Origin: Achatina immaculata
Lineage: Eukaryota; Mollusca; Gastropoda; Stylommatophora; Achatinidae
Direction of reading: 5' to 3'
DNA: 64,000 nucleotides
NCBI GenBank assembly: GCA_009760885.1
Contig: CM019703.1
Span: forward strand, 15,333,459-15,397,458
Each line of letters opens with the position of its first letter. Positions within the stretch are counted from its first letter, which is position 1. Below the pieces are notes generated by a model. The model did no database searches. It worked only from the letters and a program-made list of their open reading frames with translations, and was not told where the DNA came from. Position numbers and translations under genes: made by a program. Positions 33,446 to 44,443 of the stretch are shown piece by piece.

Positions 33446-34136
33446 ACTCATTCACAATGTATGCATTCATTTGTGCTTATGTGAACTACTTATATATTAA
33501 CTTATGTGTTAAGTACAGTATGTTTATATAATTCATACGTGTATGTGCACGTTGTACGTATCTGTTAGTGTTTTTATGTTCATATCTACAAGGTCAAGTA
33601 TTCTTGCACGTTTACACCATAAAGATGAACAGACGCTCAGTCAGTCTTGGTTTAACTGTTCAAAATTTCCTCCTCTGAAATTCACTTTCTGTATTCACTT
33701 TCCATCTACACTACAATCTCTCACGTGTGTGTTGGCAGTGGTACTTACAGAGCTAACAGTAAACTGTGATATGTGCTGATGAATATATTACAACATTTAT
33801 ACGCACCTAAAGGGCAGCTGTCTGCTCAGTTCAAGTAGGTACGATAACGCCAAAGTGCCACCCTGGGAATGTTGCAAGTGACGAGATATGGGAAGATAAT
33901 GTGATAATGGGAAGAGTCTCTGCTGTCAGACGAATATCTTGACCCTCGTGGATCTTGAAGATCTTCTGCAGGGGGCCGCATATTGGGGGTCTTATTTTTC
34001 CGAGTGTACATCTTGCACTTAGCCTTGAGGTCGAGTATGCGCCATCATCTGTGTCTACAAAGTAGGGGAGAACTAACCTTCTGAGTTTCTTAGTTTTAAG
34101 AGCTCTTTTCTTTTCTTGTGGTTCCTTTTGTGTTCT
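33441..34136. other. No recognised feature
   Basis: No gene recognised. Confidence 0.5.
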
Positions 34137-34420
<284 letters not shown>

Positions 34421-34550
34421 TATGTCTGTCTGTATATGTGTATGTAAGTATGTATGCGTGTGTATGTGTGTACATGTTTGTGTATATGTAATGTAATGTA
34501 TGTACGTGTCTGCCTGTCTGTCTGTCTGTCTGTCCGCCTGCCCCCGTGTC

Positions 34551-34895
34551 TCTCTGTCAGTATGCCCCCGTCTCTTTTGTTTTACACTGAACTCTTTCTG
34601 TGATCCGTATGTTTTTTTTTTTTATATTTTAACCAACCTGTTGCTGTCTTTATCGTTTGGTATTCTTGAAGTCCTCATTATCTCATGAAGCATGTGCTCG
34701 ATCTCTCTACATGTCTAGCTTATCGCCTGCCAGGAATCTTAACCTTATTTCTTTTTCGTGAATTCGCCATTAGTGTGAAAGTCTACAGCGAACTATTTAT
34801 ATGGTGGGTTCTAAAATGCTCCTCTTTAGCAGGAACTTTTATTGTGATTTCTTTTCTGATGTGTTCTGAGATCTTCAGACCACGGCGGGTTTCTT
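34551..34895. other. No recognised feature
   Basis: No gene recognised between the microsatellite and the next array. Confidence 0.5.
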
Positions 34896-35315
34896 TGCCT
34901 GTCTGTTAGTTTGTTAGTCTGTTAGTTTGCCTGTCTGTTAGTTTGCTAGTCTGTTAATTTGCCTGTCTGTTAGTTTGCTAGTGTGTTGCTTGTCTGTTAG
35001 TTTGCCTGTCTGTTAGTTTGTCTGTCTGTTAGTTTGCTAGTCTGTTAGTTTGCCTGTCTGTTAGTTTGCTAGTATTTTGCTTGTCTGTTAGTTTGCTAGT
35101 ATATTGCTTGTCTGTTAGTTTGCTAGTATTTTGCTTGTCTATTAGTTTGCTAGTATTTTGCTTGTCTGTTAGTTTGCTAGTATTTTGCTTGTCTGTTAGT
35201 TTGCTAGTATTTTGCTTGTCTGTTAGTTTGCTAGTATTTTGCTTGTCTGTTAGTTTGCTAGTATTTTGCTTGTGTGTTAGTTTTCTAGTATTTTGCTTGT
35301 CTGTTAGTTTGCCCA
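34896..35315. repeat. 27-bp minisatellite and its degenerate flank
   Basis: The regular part (35065-35310) has the unit TGTCTGTTAGTTTGCTAGTA plus TTTTGCT, about 9 copies. The left flank (34900-35065) is a looser mix of TGCCTGTCTGTTAGTTTGC and TAGTCTGTTAGTT pieces, a likely older or ancestral form. The period is a multiple of three. Confidence 0.85.
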
Positions 35316-35509
35316 TCGTACAGTCAAGTCTCTTCGCTCATGTGGACGAATAACACAAGGGAACAAACTTTTCTGCAGACGAACATTCTTTCAAGTCAGC
35401 TAACGCAAGTTGACCAGTTACAGATAAAAACCTTTAATTTCAATATGATGTCAGTAATGAATGACTGACAGAATTGACTTTCTGTATCATAATAACGTTC
35501 CCAACTCCA

Positions 35510-35735
35510 GACACTCAAGATCTGTCAGATAAGACGCAGCGGTTACAGACTCAAGATCTGCCATCCAGGACGCAGCGGTTACAGACTCAAGATCTGCCAT
35601 CCAAGACGCAGCGGTTACAGACTCAAGATCTGCTATACAAGACGCGGCGGTTACAGACTCAAGATCTGCTATACAAGACGCGGCGGTTACAGACTCAAGA
35701 TCTGCCATCCAAGACGCAGCGGTTACAGACGTATT
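35510..35735. repeat. 36-bp minisatellite, 6 copies
   Basis: The unit is CAGACTCAAGATCTGCCATC plus CAAGACGCAGCGGTTA. Two adjacent units carry TGCTATACAAGACGCGG. The region reads open on both strands because the period is a multiple of three. Confidence 0.9.
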
Positions 35736-35945
35736 TTCCAAGAAATCAGCCACCGCCGTCCTCGAATAGGGACAGATTACAACTTCCATTTTCCCCGTGT
35801 CCGTGTCCCCAGCCACGATCTCATGAACTCTGAACGTCACTCAAGCCTTTGCCCCTTTTTTTTTACTAAGCCCTGTAAACATTGCTGTTATACTGGTTGC
35901 AAAGAGCATTCTGTTCACAATCTTAGGGAGATGGAATAAAAATAA
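35736..35945. other. Spacer between arrays
   Basis: No feature recognised. Confidence 0.4.
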
Positions 35946-36365
35946 GATGCTGTCCGTGTGGCGCAGTTATAGATAGAACAAGCTGCTGTCCACGGGTCTC
36001 AGTTATAGATAGAACAAGCTGCTGTCCACGGGTCACAGTTATAGATAGAACAAGCTGCTGTCCACGGGTCACAGTTATAGATAGAACAAGCTGCTGTCCA
36101 CGGGTCACAGTTATGGATAGAACAAGAATAAGATGTATTCATGGGTCGCAGCTATAGATAGAATAAGATGCATAGGTCGCAGTTATACATAGAACAAGAG
36201 TAAGATAGTGCCCATGGGTCGCAGCTATAGATAGAATAAGATGCATGGGTCGTAGTTATACATAGAACAAGAATAAGATGGTGCCCATGGTTCGCAGCTA
36301 TAGATAGAATAACATGCATGGGTCGCATAGAAACAGAATACGATAATGCCCATGGGTCGCAGTTA
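35946..36365. repeat. 36-bp minisatellite with degenerate right half
   Basis: Left units: AGATAGAACAAGCTGCTGTC plus CACGGGTCACAGTTAT (four near-identical). To the right, shorter, diverged units alternate GATAGAATAAGATGCATGGG and CATAGAACAAGARTAAGATR forms. Confidence 0.85.
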
Positions 36366-36841
36366 TTAAGTACTTTACTCTTAAATCTGAGAAACTAGAG
36401 GAACATTCGAAAACGGTAAAAGCTAATGGGGGAAAACATACGATATTTTCACAACGCAAATTTGGACACACACATTATAACTGCTCTTGAAGCTCTAGAA
36501 ATTATGGACAGTAACCGCGCTTTATATTAAATAAACCGCAATATTTAAAGTTTCTTTCCCAACAGCAGAACGTCTTGATCTTGTCTTTACACTGTGTGCA
36601 TCAGTGCATAAATCGTTTCACAGATGCACCTGTCTTGACCGAAATCACGTGACTTGCCGGTATTTCTCCTAGCATGTAATATTCTTAGCAAAACCGAGGA
36701 GTACACACATCCCCTTCAGCTTTTATCAAGCAGTGACCTCTTCTCTATGTCATAATAACTCTGTGCTCTTTAACCATGTATCAAGCCAGCCTTGAAAAAC
36801 AGAGATTCCTAATCTGGGGTCTGTGAAGGTCATGTCGAGCA
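36366..36841. other. No recognised feature
   Basis: No gene recognised. Confidence 0.5.
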
Positions 36842-37735
36842 GGTCTAGCCGTCAGCGACCCATAGCATATATGATACCGCTAAGGTTGGCGAGCCATAGC
36901 TGACCAAGACCCTGCCCCACCTCTCCTTTGGTACCCCCGGTAACAGCCCTAACCTGACTAACAGGGCAGAGGTCGCCATAGTTCCCATGGTGGTGGAGTC
37001 TGTTAAAGAAGTACCGCATTCATTCATTCCTTTGCATGTCCCTTGCGGAACTTTGCCTCCCAAACAGCACTCCTGTAGGCCTCTCGGTTGTGAGCAAGAT
37101 GGCCTGCTGCTGCTGCATCCATTTCCAGATCATCAACGATGTCTTGCAGCCATCTTCGTTTCGGTCTTCCTCTTTTTCTTTTTCCCATTATGTATCCTTC
37201 CAATACGGTCTTCTCTAAATTATCATGACGTTTAATGTGGCCAAAATATTTAAGTTTTCTCTCTTTAATCCTCTTTACTAGCCAGCCTTCTTCAATATTA
37301 AGCTCTTGTAGTATAGATATATTTGTTCTTTTTTGTGTCCACGATATTTGGAGAACTCTTCTATAGCATTTACATTCAAAGGCATTTATGTGCTTCGCAG
37401 CTGTTTTGTTAAGTGTTCAGGTCTCACAGGCATATGTTGCGATAGGAAAGATGCATGCCCTTAAAAATCTTATTTTTGTGGTTCTGTCTGCTCCTCTCCA
37501 CAGATTCTTTATTTGTTTTACTTTCTGAAGAGCAATAGATGTCCTCCTTTTAATTTCCCTCATTGTATCTCCATACCCCCTGCTTTTTAGCTTCACTCTG
37601 GGACTGAAAAAAAATAGCCGTGGTGACCCGCTCCCAAGCCGACACGAAGATGTGCCTCAACATCTTCACAGCATCGGCTGCAAAGAACACAAGTTCCAGG
37701 GAGATAAAAGACAAGACCTGAACAATACTGCAAAG
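36842..37735 (-). mobile_element. SINE-like family C copy split by a LINE (C3)
   Basis: 36842-37015 and 37578-37735 on the minus strand are the two halves of one family C copy. The right piece holds GCATCGGCTGCAAAGAACAC and CTCCCAAGCCGACACGAAGA, and ends at CTGCTTTTTAGCTTC. The left piece resumes at GGTGGAGTCTGTTAAAGAAG and continues to GGTACCCCCGGTAACAG and CCAAGACCCTGCCCCACC. The break lies exactly at the family B LINE. Confidence 0.8.
37016..37577 (-). mobile_element. LINE family B copy nested in family C (B2)
   Basis: The reverse complement matches 52297-52861 with only scattered differences. It encodes, on the minus strand, the same C-terminal region: LLTNN-side start lost, GDTMREIKRRTS, the CETWTLNKTAEKH-equivalent, GHIKRHDN, KRKRGRPKRRWLQ-type and KFRKGHAK segments, ending in an (GAAT)n tail at 37016-37027. 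Codons such as the one for CE-TW are altered by single changes (CCTGAACACT in place of CCTGGACACT). It is recent and 5'-truncated. No long target duplication is visible at its edges. Confidence 0.85.
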
Positions 37736-37955
37736 CACTGAATATTTTTTGTTTTAATATAATATCTCGCGGCGGGGAAACTGAAGAAAAACAAATGGGA
37801 TTGGTGGGAATGGGGGAGTAAGGGATTATCATTCGGTTCATTGGGTCCGCAACCTGAAAAATGCTGAAAGTCACTGCTATAAGCCTAACCTCTCCTCTTC
37901 TTTCAAAATGGACTTGTTTTTAAAAAAGAAAATATTTCACTGTAGATGAAGCTTG
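37736..37955. other. No recognised gene; possible hAT end
   Basis: The reverse complement near 37850-37885 reads CAGTGACTTTCAGCATTTTTCAGG, resembling a hAT terminus. No partner found. Confidence 0.35.
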
Positions 37956-38212
37956 TTATCACGTTCCCTTCAAATCAAAGACTTAATGTTCAACATTTGG
38001 CCTAAAATTTTACAAAATCGAAGACTTATGACCAACTTTTGGTCTCAAATTTTGACAAATCGAACACTTATTTTCAACATTTGGTCTAAAACGTTTGCAA
38101 AATCGAACACTTATGTCCAGTATTTAGTCTCAAATTTTACAAAATGGAAGACTTATGACCAACATTTGGGCACAAATTTCGCAAAATCGAACACTTTTAA
38201 GTCCAAATTTTG
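37956..38212. repeat. About 42-bp degenerate tandem repeat, 6 copies
   Basis: Units share CAAATTTT-CAAAATCGAA followed by -ACTTATG-CCAACATTTGGTCT with many substitutions. An old, diverged array. Confidence 0.8.
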
Positions 38213-38502
38213 CATAACCTTTCACCCCCCCACCATTTGTTCCTGCTTCTCACAGCCGCCAGTTAGAGCCCCTGGCAGCACACACAAAGCCAGTATTAGT
38301 TAACAAACGCGACTTCCGCCTCGGACTCTTATGTTACGCTAAAACGTGACAGGCATAGCGGAAGTGACGTATTAAAAACCTGAAGCCATCAAATTGTCCT
38401 CCAGTTAAGAAGGTCCTCCTTACGTCCTCTAAACTCTGGACGTCCTGGCAGTTATTCCATCAGATGAAGGTTATTACAGGAAGTTACAGGCAGAGGGCAT
38501 AC
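38213..38502. other. No recognised feature
   Basis: No gene recognised. Confidence 0.4.
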
Positions 38503-38565
38503 ATCACGTGTGTCAGACATGTGGCCCTCGGTCTGCATGCGGCCCAAATCCTCATGTCAACTTAC
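38503..38565 (+). mobile_element. hAT-type terminal repeat remnant
   Basis: TCAGACATGTGGCCCTCGGT followed by CTGCATGCGGCCC is a familiar hAT terminal form (GTCAGACGTGTGGCCC...CATGCGGCCC). No matching right end found. Confidence 0.4.
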
Positions 38566-38714
38566 AGGCTTTTCGCATCGCACAATTTATTTTTCTCATC
38601 CCCTCCTCCTCCTAAAACCTGCTTTTCAGCTGTCATCATCATCATGTGCCTGCCGATATGCATTAGCGGTCATGTGTCTCAATAAATCTCCATCCTTGAT
38701 ATTTTACATCATTT

Positions 38715-38948
38715 CAATTGGTGACACTTTGTTGTGCCATAACGCTGGACTGCCCATGAGCATTGACTTTTGGTCTTCTTCTGCCTCTCTTCCAGTTTAT
38801 CTTCTCTGCTGTTACGTTTTTCAAGATCTCCCGCTCCCTTTTTTCTCATTTTATGCCCAACGCATGATGACTGTCGTTTTCTTGTGGATTTAATTAGGTT
38901 CCTTTCTACATTGGCTTTTCTTAGACCTTCCTTGTTTGTCATTTTAGC
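38715..38948 (-). pseudogene. LINE C-terminal fragment, RTE-like
   Basis: Encodes, minus strand, TNKEGLRKANVERNLIKSTR, then KRQSSCVGHKMRKKGAGDLE and a weak DKLEERQ segment. This is the position of the GH-MR and GKR-RGR motifs of RTE-like LINE C-termini, here degraded. It abuts a plus-strand LINE fragment at 38949. Confidence 0.6.
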
Positions 38949-39595
38949 TGTCTATGGCACTCTTCTGATAGCCCAAAGCGGAGAAGAGCTACAGGCCTTG
39001 TTAAATAAAATCGTAGGGGGAAAAAATGAGAAGAAAGGACTTTGTTTAAATAATAATAAGAAATAAGTCATGGTCATGTCCAAGAAGAAGAAAAAAAAAC
39101 ACCAGCAAAATGTAACATCAAAGTAAAAAGCACAGAACTGAAGCACGTGAACAAATTCAAGTATTTAGGAACAACAATAACACAAGACGGAAGATGCGAA
39201 ACAAATAAGGGGCAGAATAGCCCAGACCAAGTCGGCATTTATGAAAATGAAAAACATACTGTGCAATAAAGCTCTCTCGATGAACACCAGAAAGAAAGTT
39301 ACATCGAACCGATAGTATTATATGGATGCGAAGCATGGGTGATTTAAAAAAAAGAGCATTCAGAATCTACTGGAAGAAGCGAAGATGTGGTTCCTAAGAA
39401 TAAAATGGATAGCCAAGAAAACAAATGACGAGGTTGTAAGCGAGGCTGGGCAAAAGAGAGAAATTATGGCAAAATTCAGAACACGACAGTCCAGATTTGT
39501 AGGACATGTTTTAAGAAGAGACAAGCTGGAACACTTAATGACAGCAGGAAAACTGGAGGGAAAAGGGACAGAGGAAGACAGAGAAACTTCTTCTT
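38949..39595 (+). pseudogene. LINE reverse transcriptase C-terminal fragment, family E type
   Basis: Starts inside the catalytic region (YGTLLIAQSGEELQALLNKI, with the ADD residues missing by a small deletion), then FKYLGTTITQDGRCE (about 39155-39200), AQTKSAFMKMKNILCNKALS, EPIVLYGCEAWV, KNKMDS-like, and GHVLRRDKLEHLMTAGKLEG (about 39500-39560). Several stops and frameshifts are present (for example after NNNKK near 39063). Related in order and wording to family E at 41270-42475. Confidence 0.75.
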
Positions 39596-39784
39596 CTTCG
39601 TTCGCTTCTACCACCAAGACCGCCCCGTGATCCTACTGAATTTACTTCTGTGGTCCTCGATAGGTCCCGTGGTCCCCGAAAGGACCACATGAGTTTCAGA
39701 GTGTCACAGGGCTTCAAACTGTATTCTCGCTGGGTCTCAAAAGCGGGATTGCATGACACTGTGGTTTTCGTTGCACCAGTTTAA
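39596..39784. other. No recognised feature
   Basis: Short (TTC)n-like run at 39588-39605, then unrecognised DNA. Confidence 0.4.
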
Positions 39785-40052
39785 TCTAGAGTTGGACTTT
39801 CTCACCGGAAAACCTCGACGTGTTTTGGATGTCAGTATATCCCCGCTGGGTGAGAGGTGGTTGCCCATCCAGCCTAGAGTTGGACTTTCTCACCGGAAAA
39901 CCTCGACGTGTTTAGGGATATCCGTGTATCACCGCCGGGTGAGAGGTGGTTGCCCATCCAGTCCAGTGCTGGACTTTCTCACCGGAAAACCTCAGGGTGA
40001 TTAGGACACGCATACATCCCTGTCGAGTGATAGGTGGTTGCCTATCTAGACT
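39785..40052. repeat. 88-bp tandem repeat, 3 copies
   Basis: Unit landmarks GTTGGACTTTCTCACCGGAA and GGGTGAGAGGTGGTTGCCCA; unit starts at 39789, 39877 and 39965. The third copy is more diverged (GATAGGTGGTTGCCTATC). Confidence 0.85.
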
Positions 40053-40149
40053 GCACTGATCCAGTGTCTCCGACTTCACCAGTTTGTGGTCGTGGCCGCT
40101 ACCCTTCCTAGTGGTGACCAGGACGAAGCTTTTGTCCAGGACGACGAAT

Positions 40150-41003
40150 CCTCACCACTAGTAAGTTTCACGCCTGGGTTAAGCCAGTATAAGCATATTA
40201 TCACAGTATAGGCGTGTTTAGGACATGGCCGACCTCTAGAGCGGAGGTACCATGTCATGAGTAATCATTAAGTTTCAGCATTGGTTTAAGCCGGTTTAGG
40301 CATATTTCACCACTATGGGTGTATATCGGACGTGGCCGGCTTCTAGAGCAGAGGTGCCGTGGTATGAGTAGCTCTCGCCGCGAGACTACTGAACATACAG
40401 ATTAAAGTTCACTTTATCCTTTCCACCACCTTTTCACAGCCCGGCAACCCTAGTCGCATTTTCGCATTTTCTTCATTGGCAGGGAAGAGTTTCGCTCCAT
40501 GCGCGGCAGTCGAAGAATCTCGCCAACAATGTCTTAGTTTAACCCCTGGGTTAAGCCGGTTTAGGTAATCTGCCTCAGTATGTGTGTGTATAGGACGTGG
40601 CCGGCCTCTAAAGCAGAAGTGCTGTGATTTGAGTAGCCCTGACCTCAAGGCTACTGGTCACTTCACCTTTTCCACGACGGCGCTGCGGAGCAACCCTAAT
40701 CACATTTTTCTTCATTTGCAGGGAGAAGTTTCACCCCACGCACGGCAGTTGAAGAATCTCGCCAGCAGCGGTAAGTGAGCTACCAAACGTGACTATCATC
40801 TACCCAAAACGTCTGGTTTTCAGGCGCCAGATATTCGCCTTCTCCCCTTCTCCTGTCAGTTTGAACAGTTCTGCCACGAGAAGGCCAGGAGCTGGACTTG
40901 ACTGTCAGAGGCTGTTTGAGACGCACGCCTTGGAGACATTTAATTGGAATGGAGAGCGTTTCCCCTACCCCACCTCTGGCTACAACAGTCATTAGAACCA
41001 GAC
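40150..41003 (+). repeat. Dispersed repeat family G, copy 2
   Basis: Follows 26868-27715 module by module: three AAGCCGGTTTAGG...GGCCTCTARAGCAGA modules, two GCAACCCTARTC...GGCAGT-GAAGAATCTCGCC modules and the tail with AGCTGGACTTGACTGTCAGA. Here a TTTGCAG/GG and a GCGG/GTAAGTGAG-like pair resembles splice sites, but copy 1 lacks both, so I do not call an exon. Confidence 0.7.
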
Positions 41004-41127
41004 AAAGAAACAAAATACTTGATGGACTAAAAGCGTGGCACAGAGCATAGACCAAAACACAGCTTATAGAGAGAGCAAAGGACAGATGGTTGTGAAAATC
41101 AGTGACAACCAACGCCTGAGTGGCATG

Positions 41128-41130
<3 letters not shown>
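41004..41130. other. Spacer
   Basis: No feature recognised. Confidence 0.4.
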
Positions 41131-41181
<51 letters not shown>

Positions 41182-41275
41182 ATTGATTGATTGATTGATC
41201 TTTATTTCAAAAGGGCTAAGAATTGGACACTCAGGCCCTTTTGACGTTCTACCATTTATCATACAACTTTCACTC
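41131..41275 (-). repeat. (GA)n, (GATT)n and SINE-like block J
   Basis: About 23 GA units, then (GATT)4, then CTTTATTTCAAAAGGGCTAA and GAATTGGACACTCAGGCCC, related to 13107-13195. The GATT run next to CTTTATTT suggests the tail of a retroposon on the minus strand. Confidence 0.55.
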
Positions 41276-42475
41276 TGTTCCAGACATTCTACAAATATGC
41301 TGCTCATGTAACATTGCATGTCCTATGAAAGTACATTGTCTCTCTCTTATCTTTTTGACAAGGTTTTTTGTCTCTCCAGCTCTTCTCCTACATTCTTCAT
41401 TAGTTATTTTTGCTGTCCAGGGGATTCGCAACATTCTTCTAATAAACCACATTTCTGCTGCTTCCAATGATTTTTGTGCAGACTTGCCTATTGTCCATGA
41501 TTCACTTCCATATAACAAGATAGGTTCAATATATCGTTTTAGGACTCGTTTTCTAACATTCATTGATAAAGATGTGTTAGCTAATATGTTTCTCATTCTC
41601 TGAAATGCAGTCTTTGCTTGGCCTATTCTGTTCCTAATTTCTGTTCTGCATTTCCCATCCTAAGTTATTACTGCTCCAAGGTATTTGAATTTCTGCACCT
41701 GCTTTAGAATAGTTCCGTTTAATTTAATACTGCATGCTGGTGGATTCTGTTTCTTAGATATAACCATAGTCTCTGTCTTTTTGATGTTCAAAGTAAGGCC
41801 TTTCTGTTCACTTTCTTTGGCGACTTTATCCAAGAGATTTTGCAGATCTTGTTGGTTCTCAGCTATCAGTACTGTGTCGTCAGCATACCGAAGGTTGTTA
41901 ATATTGTATCCTCCAATTTTTATGCCTGGTTCTGTGATGATTGTTCTTAGAATATTCTCGCTATACAGAGAAAAAAGGTCTGGAGATAGTACACATCCTT
42001 GTCGCACCCCTTGTTTTATAGGTTGATATTTTCCAATTCTATTTTCAACTCGAATTGCTGCTTCTTGCTGCCAGTATAGATGTTTTACAATCCTCAGGTC
42101 TTTGCCGTCTATATTGATGTCTTCAAGCATTTTAATAATTTCATTATGTTTCACCTTGTCAAATGCCTTGGTGTAATCAATGAAGCACAAGTAGAGATCT
42201 TTCTGTACTTCTAAAGCTCTTTCTGTTAGTGTTCGTAAAGCATAAATGGCATTGTGTGTTCCCTTTTCTTCAACAAATCCAAACTGTTCATCTGCTGTTT
42301 CCATTTTTTATCTTTTTCCTTGTTCTTCTCATAATAATTCTCAGAAGCAGCTTCGTTATGTGACATGAGAGGCTGATAGTCCGGTGGTCATCACATTCCT
42401 TTGCACCTGGTTTCTTTGGTAGTGCTATAAACGTGGATTTAATCAGGTCACTGGGAACATAACCACTGTTGTAAA
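41270..42475 (-). pseudogene. LINE family E reverse transcriptase, nearly intact palm (E1)
   Basis: Minus strand order: KKPGAKECDDHRTISL (about 42370-42420), then after a stop near 42310 [20 protein letters not shown], motif A with [15 protein letters not shown] (about 42145-42190), [13 protein letters not shown], the catalytic YADD (41877-41888), [27 protein letters not shown], one in-frame TAG at 41660-41662, then RIGQAKTAFQRMRNILA, EPILLYGSESWT and WFIRRMLRIPWT, ending in a degraded GHAM segment at about 41290. The two open pieces (41660-42304 and 41270-41596) are in the same frame. It resembles the RTE/BovB group ([14 protein letters not shown] core). The endonuclease domain and 3' tail are absent. 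Possibly recent, but dead because of the stops. Confidence 0.85.
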
Positions 42476-42810
42476 TAAAAATTCATTACTATTCAGAATA
42501 ATGAGTTCCGTGTCCGTAAGAACAGTCTAAAATAATTTTTTTTAAGTTTTACGATTCATGGAGACATGTATATTGGAAAAGTTTGTAGCTGTACGAAAGA
42601 ATTTAGTTTATATTTTTTATACAGAATGGGACGGTTTTCCAAAGATGAGTAACAGAATGAGTAAAAGGGATGGCGACTGCAGTAAAAATGGTTTAAATAA
42701 TAAAGCTAGATAGAGGTGTATGGTGTAGTTTTAGAAAGTGGCAGAGGGAGTGATAAAGTGAGAAAAAATGAATGGAAAGTATGAGAATGTATAAATGAAA
42801 AACGTACAAC
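42476..42810. other. No recognised feature
   Basis: No gene recognised. Confidence 0.45.
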
Positions 42811-42846
42811 ATCCGATATTTCGGCGTGAGCCTTTTTCGAGGATTA
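42811..42846 (-). other. Hammerhead-like motif of PLE2
   Basis: Minus strand reads CCTCGAAAAAGGCTCACGCC followed by GAAATATCGG. The stem GGC-TCAC-GCC and GAAA box match the motif at 21914-21938. The CTGATGA box is degraded to CTCGAAA. It lies ~450 bp downstream of the PLE2 endonuclease remnant, the same arrangement as in PLE1. Confidence 0.45.
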
Positions 42847-43299
42847 CATGAACAATCGAGACAAGAACAAATAACTAAACGAAGAATTTATCTTAATATG
42901 GCCTCCTCCAGAAGTAGGAAACCGAGAAATGCGTGTCCACTAGAAGATACATAGGTACCACACGGGCCACACAAAGGATAAGCCGGTAGAGCCAATCATA
43001 AAGAAGATGTGGAGAGAGAGGAGGAAAACAGGTGGTTGAAGGGAGGGAGAGGTAATAGAAACATGATAGCCGCTAGATGAGGTGTCCCGGGGGGGGGGGA
43101 GGGAGAAAGGGGAAACGGAGAGATAATGAATGAAGAACATAAACACCTGCAGGGAGAAAATGTAAAACTGGTGAATAGGACAAGACCCTATAAACACCAA
43201 TATGTTGCCAGAGAAGAAAATAGGTTGGCGGTAGGGAGGGGTAGCTAGGAGAAAGAAAGTAGAGTTTAAAAAAAAGGGGGGGGGGGGTGGAAAACTAAG
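42847..43299. other. Probable 3' region of PLE2
   Basis: Pyrimidine-rich on the minus strand, like the corresponding part of PLE1. G/A-rich runs at 43080-43110 and 43264-43277. Confidence 0.35.
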
Positions 43300-43545
43300 G
43301 AAATTACAGAAAGCTGAAGACATTGTTAATTCCAGCTGGGTGGAGACAGCCAGCCTAGAAAATAAGGCGCTATTCTAGGACCCTCCGAGATCGTACATCA
43401 GCAGAACATTTGCGGATTGCACTAAGAGAAATGTCCTGTTTTCACCTGTGGTTGCTAAGGCACAAATGTTTAGCCACAGGTGTCCAGGTCCTCTTAGAAA
43501 TATCATTAAGATGCTGGCGAAATCGATCTCCTAAGCATAAACCGG
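43300..43545 (-). pseudogene. Penelope-like endonuclease C-terminal fragment (PLE2)
   Basis: Minus strand encodes GLCLGDRFRQHLNDISKRT (43490-43545), PVAKHLCLSNH, then SLSAIRKCSADVRSR, a RLIF segment and the closing HPAGINNVFSF (about 43305-43340). This is the last third of the GIY-YIG endonuclease domain of Penelope-like elements. The GIY-YIG motif itself is missing because the sequence breaks at a C/G run (43546-43563). Stops are present in the last part. Confidence 0.7.
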
Positions 43546-44087
43546 TCCCCCCCCCCCCCCCCCCATGTACTTCATACCAGAACTTTGCACATAATAGCAT
43601 AAATAACATTGCGTGAAGTGCAGATGAAACCCTCCTAAACTGATAACGTGGATTTAGGGAAGAAGATCTGGCTAGCCTCGACAACAAACGGACAAGTGTT
43701 GCATCTACGGCGTCCACAACGTGTGGTACAGAATACGTAAGGCTTTTCTTGTAAAGATCAAGTCTAGGTTTTGGAAGACTTATGTTGTTCAAGCGTTGGC
43801 TGCACTTTGGGCTAAATTTAAACAGGTTCCATAGATAAGATGGAGCATGCCGTGAATGAATTTGATGTACCAACTTGGCTTTGTTGAAGAGGATCTTGTT
43901 CTTAAGAGGCAGTATTTTGATACATTTGTACTGGTTAGATGTTTATAGTTGATCTTTGTCACTAATACGCTTTACTGCTCGCTTTTGAAGTGAGTATAGC
44001 TTCTTTGTATTTGACACTAAGCAACCATCCCAGATTGTTGAGCAATAGTCTAAATGTGTTTGTATATGTGATATGTAGTATATCTGT

Positions 44088-44317
44088 AGTATATCATGCA
44101 ATGAGAAGAGGGGCCATTGAAAATATTATAACAACAGGAAAAATAAAAGGAAGAAGATATAGAAGAAGACAAAGAGAAATGATACTGGATTGTCTGAGCG
44201 GATGGTGTGAGAGGAGATCACCAACTGAGCTGATGGCCTGCATGAAGGATCGTGTACTCTGTAGAAGCATAATAGGCGACGCCAGTCGGCACGGCACCTG
44301 ATGATGATGAGTATATC
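44088..44317 (+). mobile_element. LINE family I 3' end inserted in LINE H (I2)
   Basis: The insert 44096-44309 is flanked by AGTATATC at 44088-44095 and 44310-44317, an exact 8-bp duplication. It encodes MRRGAIENIITTGKIKGRRY, then RRRQREMILDCLSGW and DRVLCRSIIGDASRHGT, followed by TGA and a (TGATGA)n tail. This is an RTE-like C-terminus, 5'-truncated, in the opposite orientation to LINE H. Confidence 0.85.
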
Positions 44318-44443
44318 TTCCTTGTGTCTTGATCAATGAAGTGCTTGATTTTGGCTAACTGGTATACTTTTTGCTCGATGAGTTTTGTTAGACCTTGCAC
44401 ATGAGAGTTCCAGGTTAGATGTTGGTCAATAATAAACCTAAAA

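Noticed and set aside
35474..35840. Roughly 120-codon frames on both strands across the 36-bp array
   Set aside because: The repeat period is a multiple of three, which opens frames on both strands. The flanks have no coding signal.
38709..39595. Twin-priming (5' inversion) of one LINE
   Set aside because: The inverted left part and the direct right part both contain the C-terminal GH-MR region, so they are two copies and not one inverted copy.
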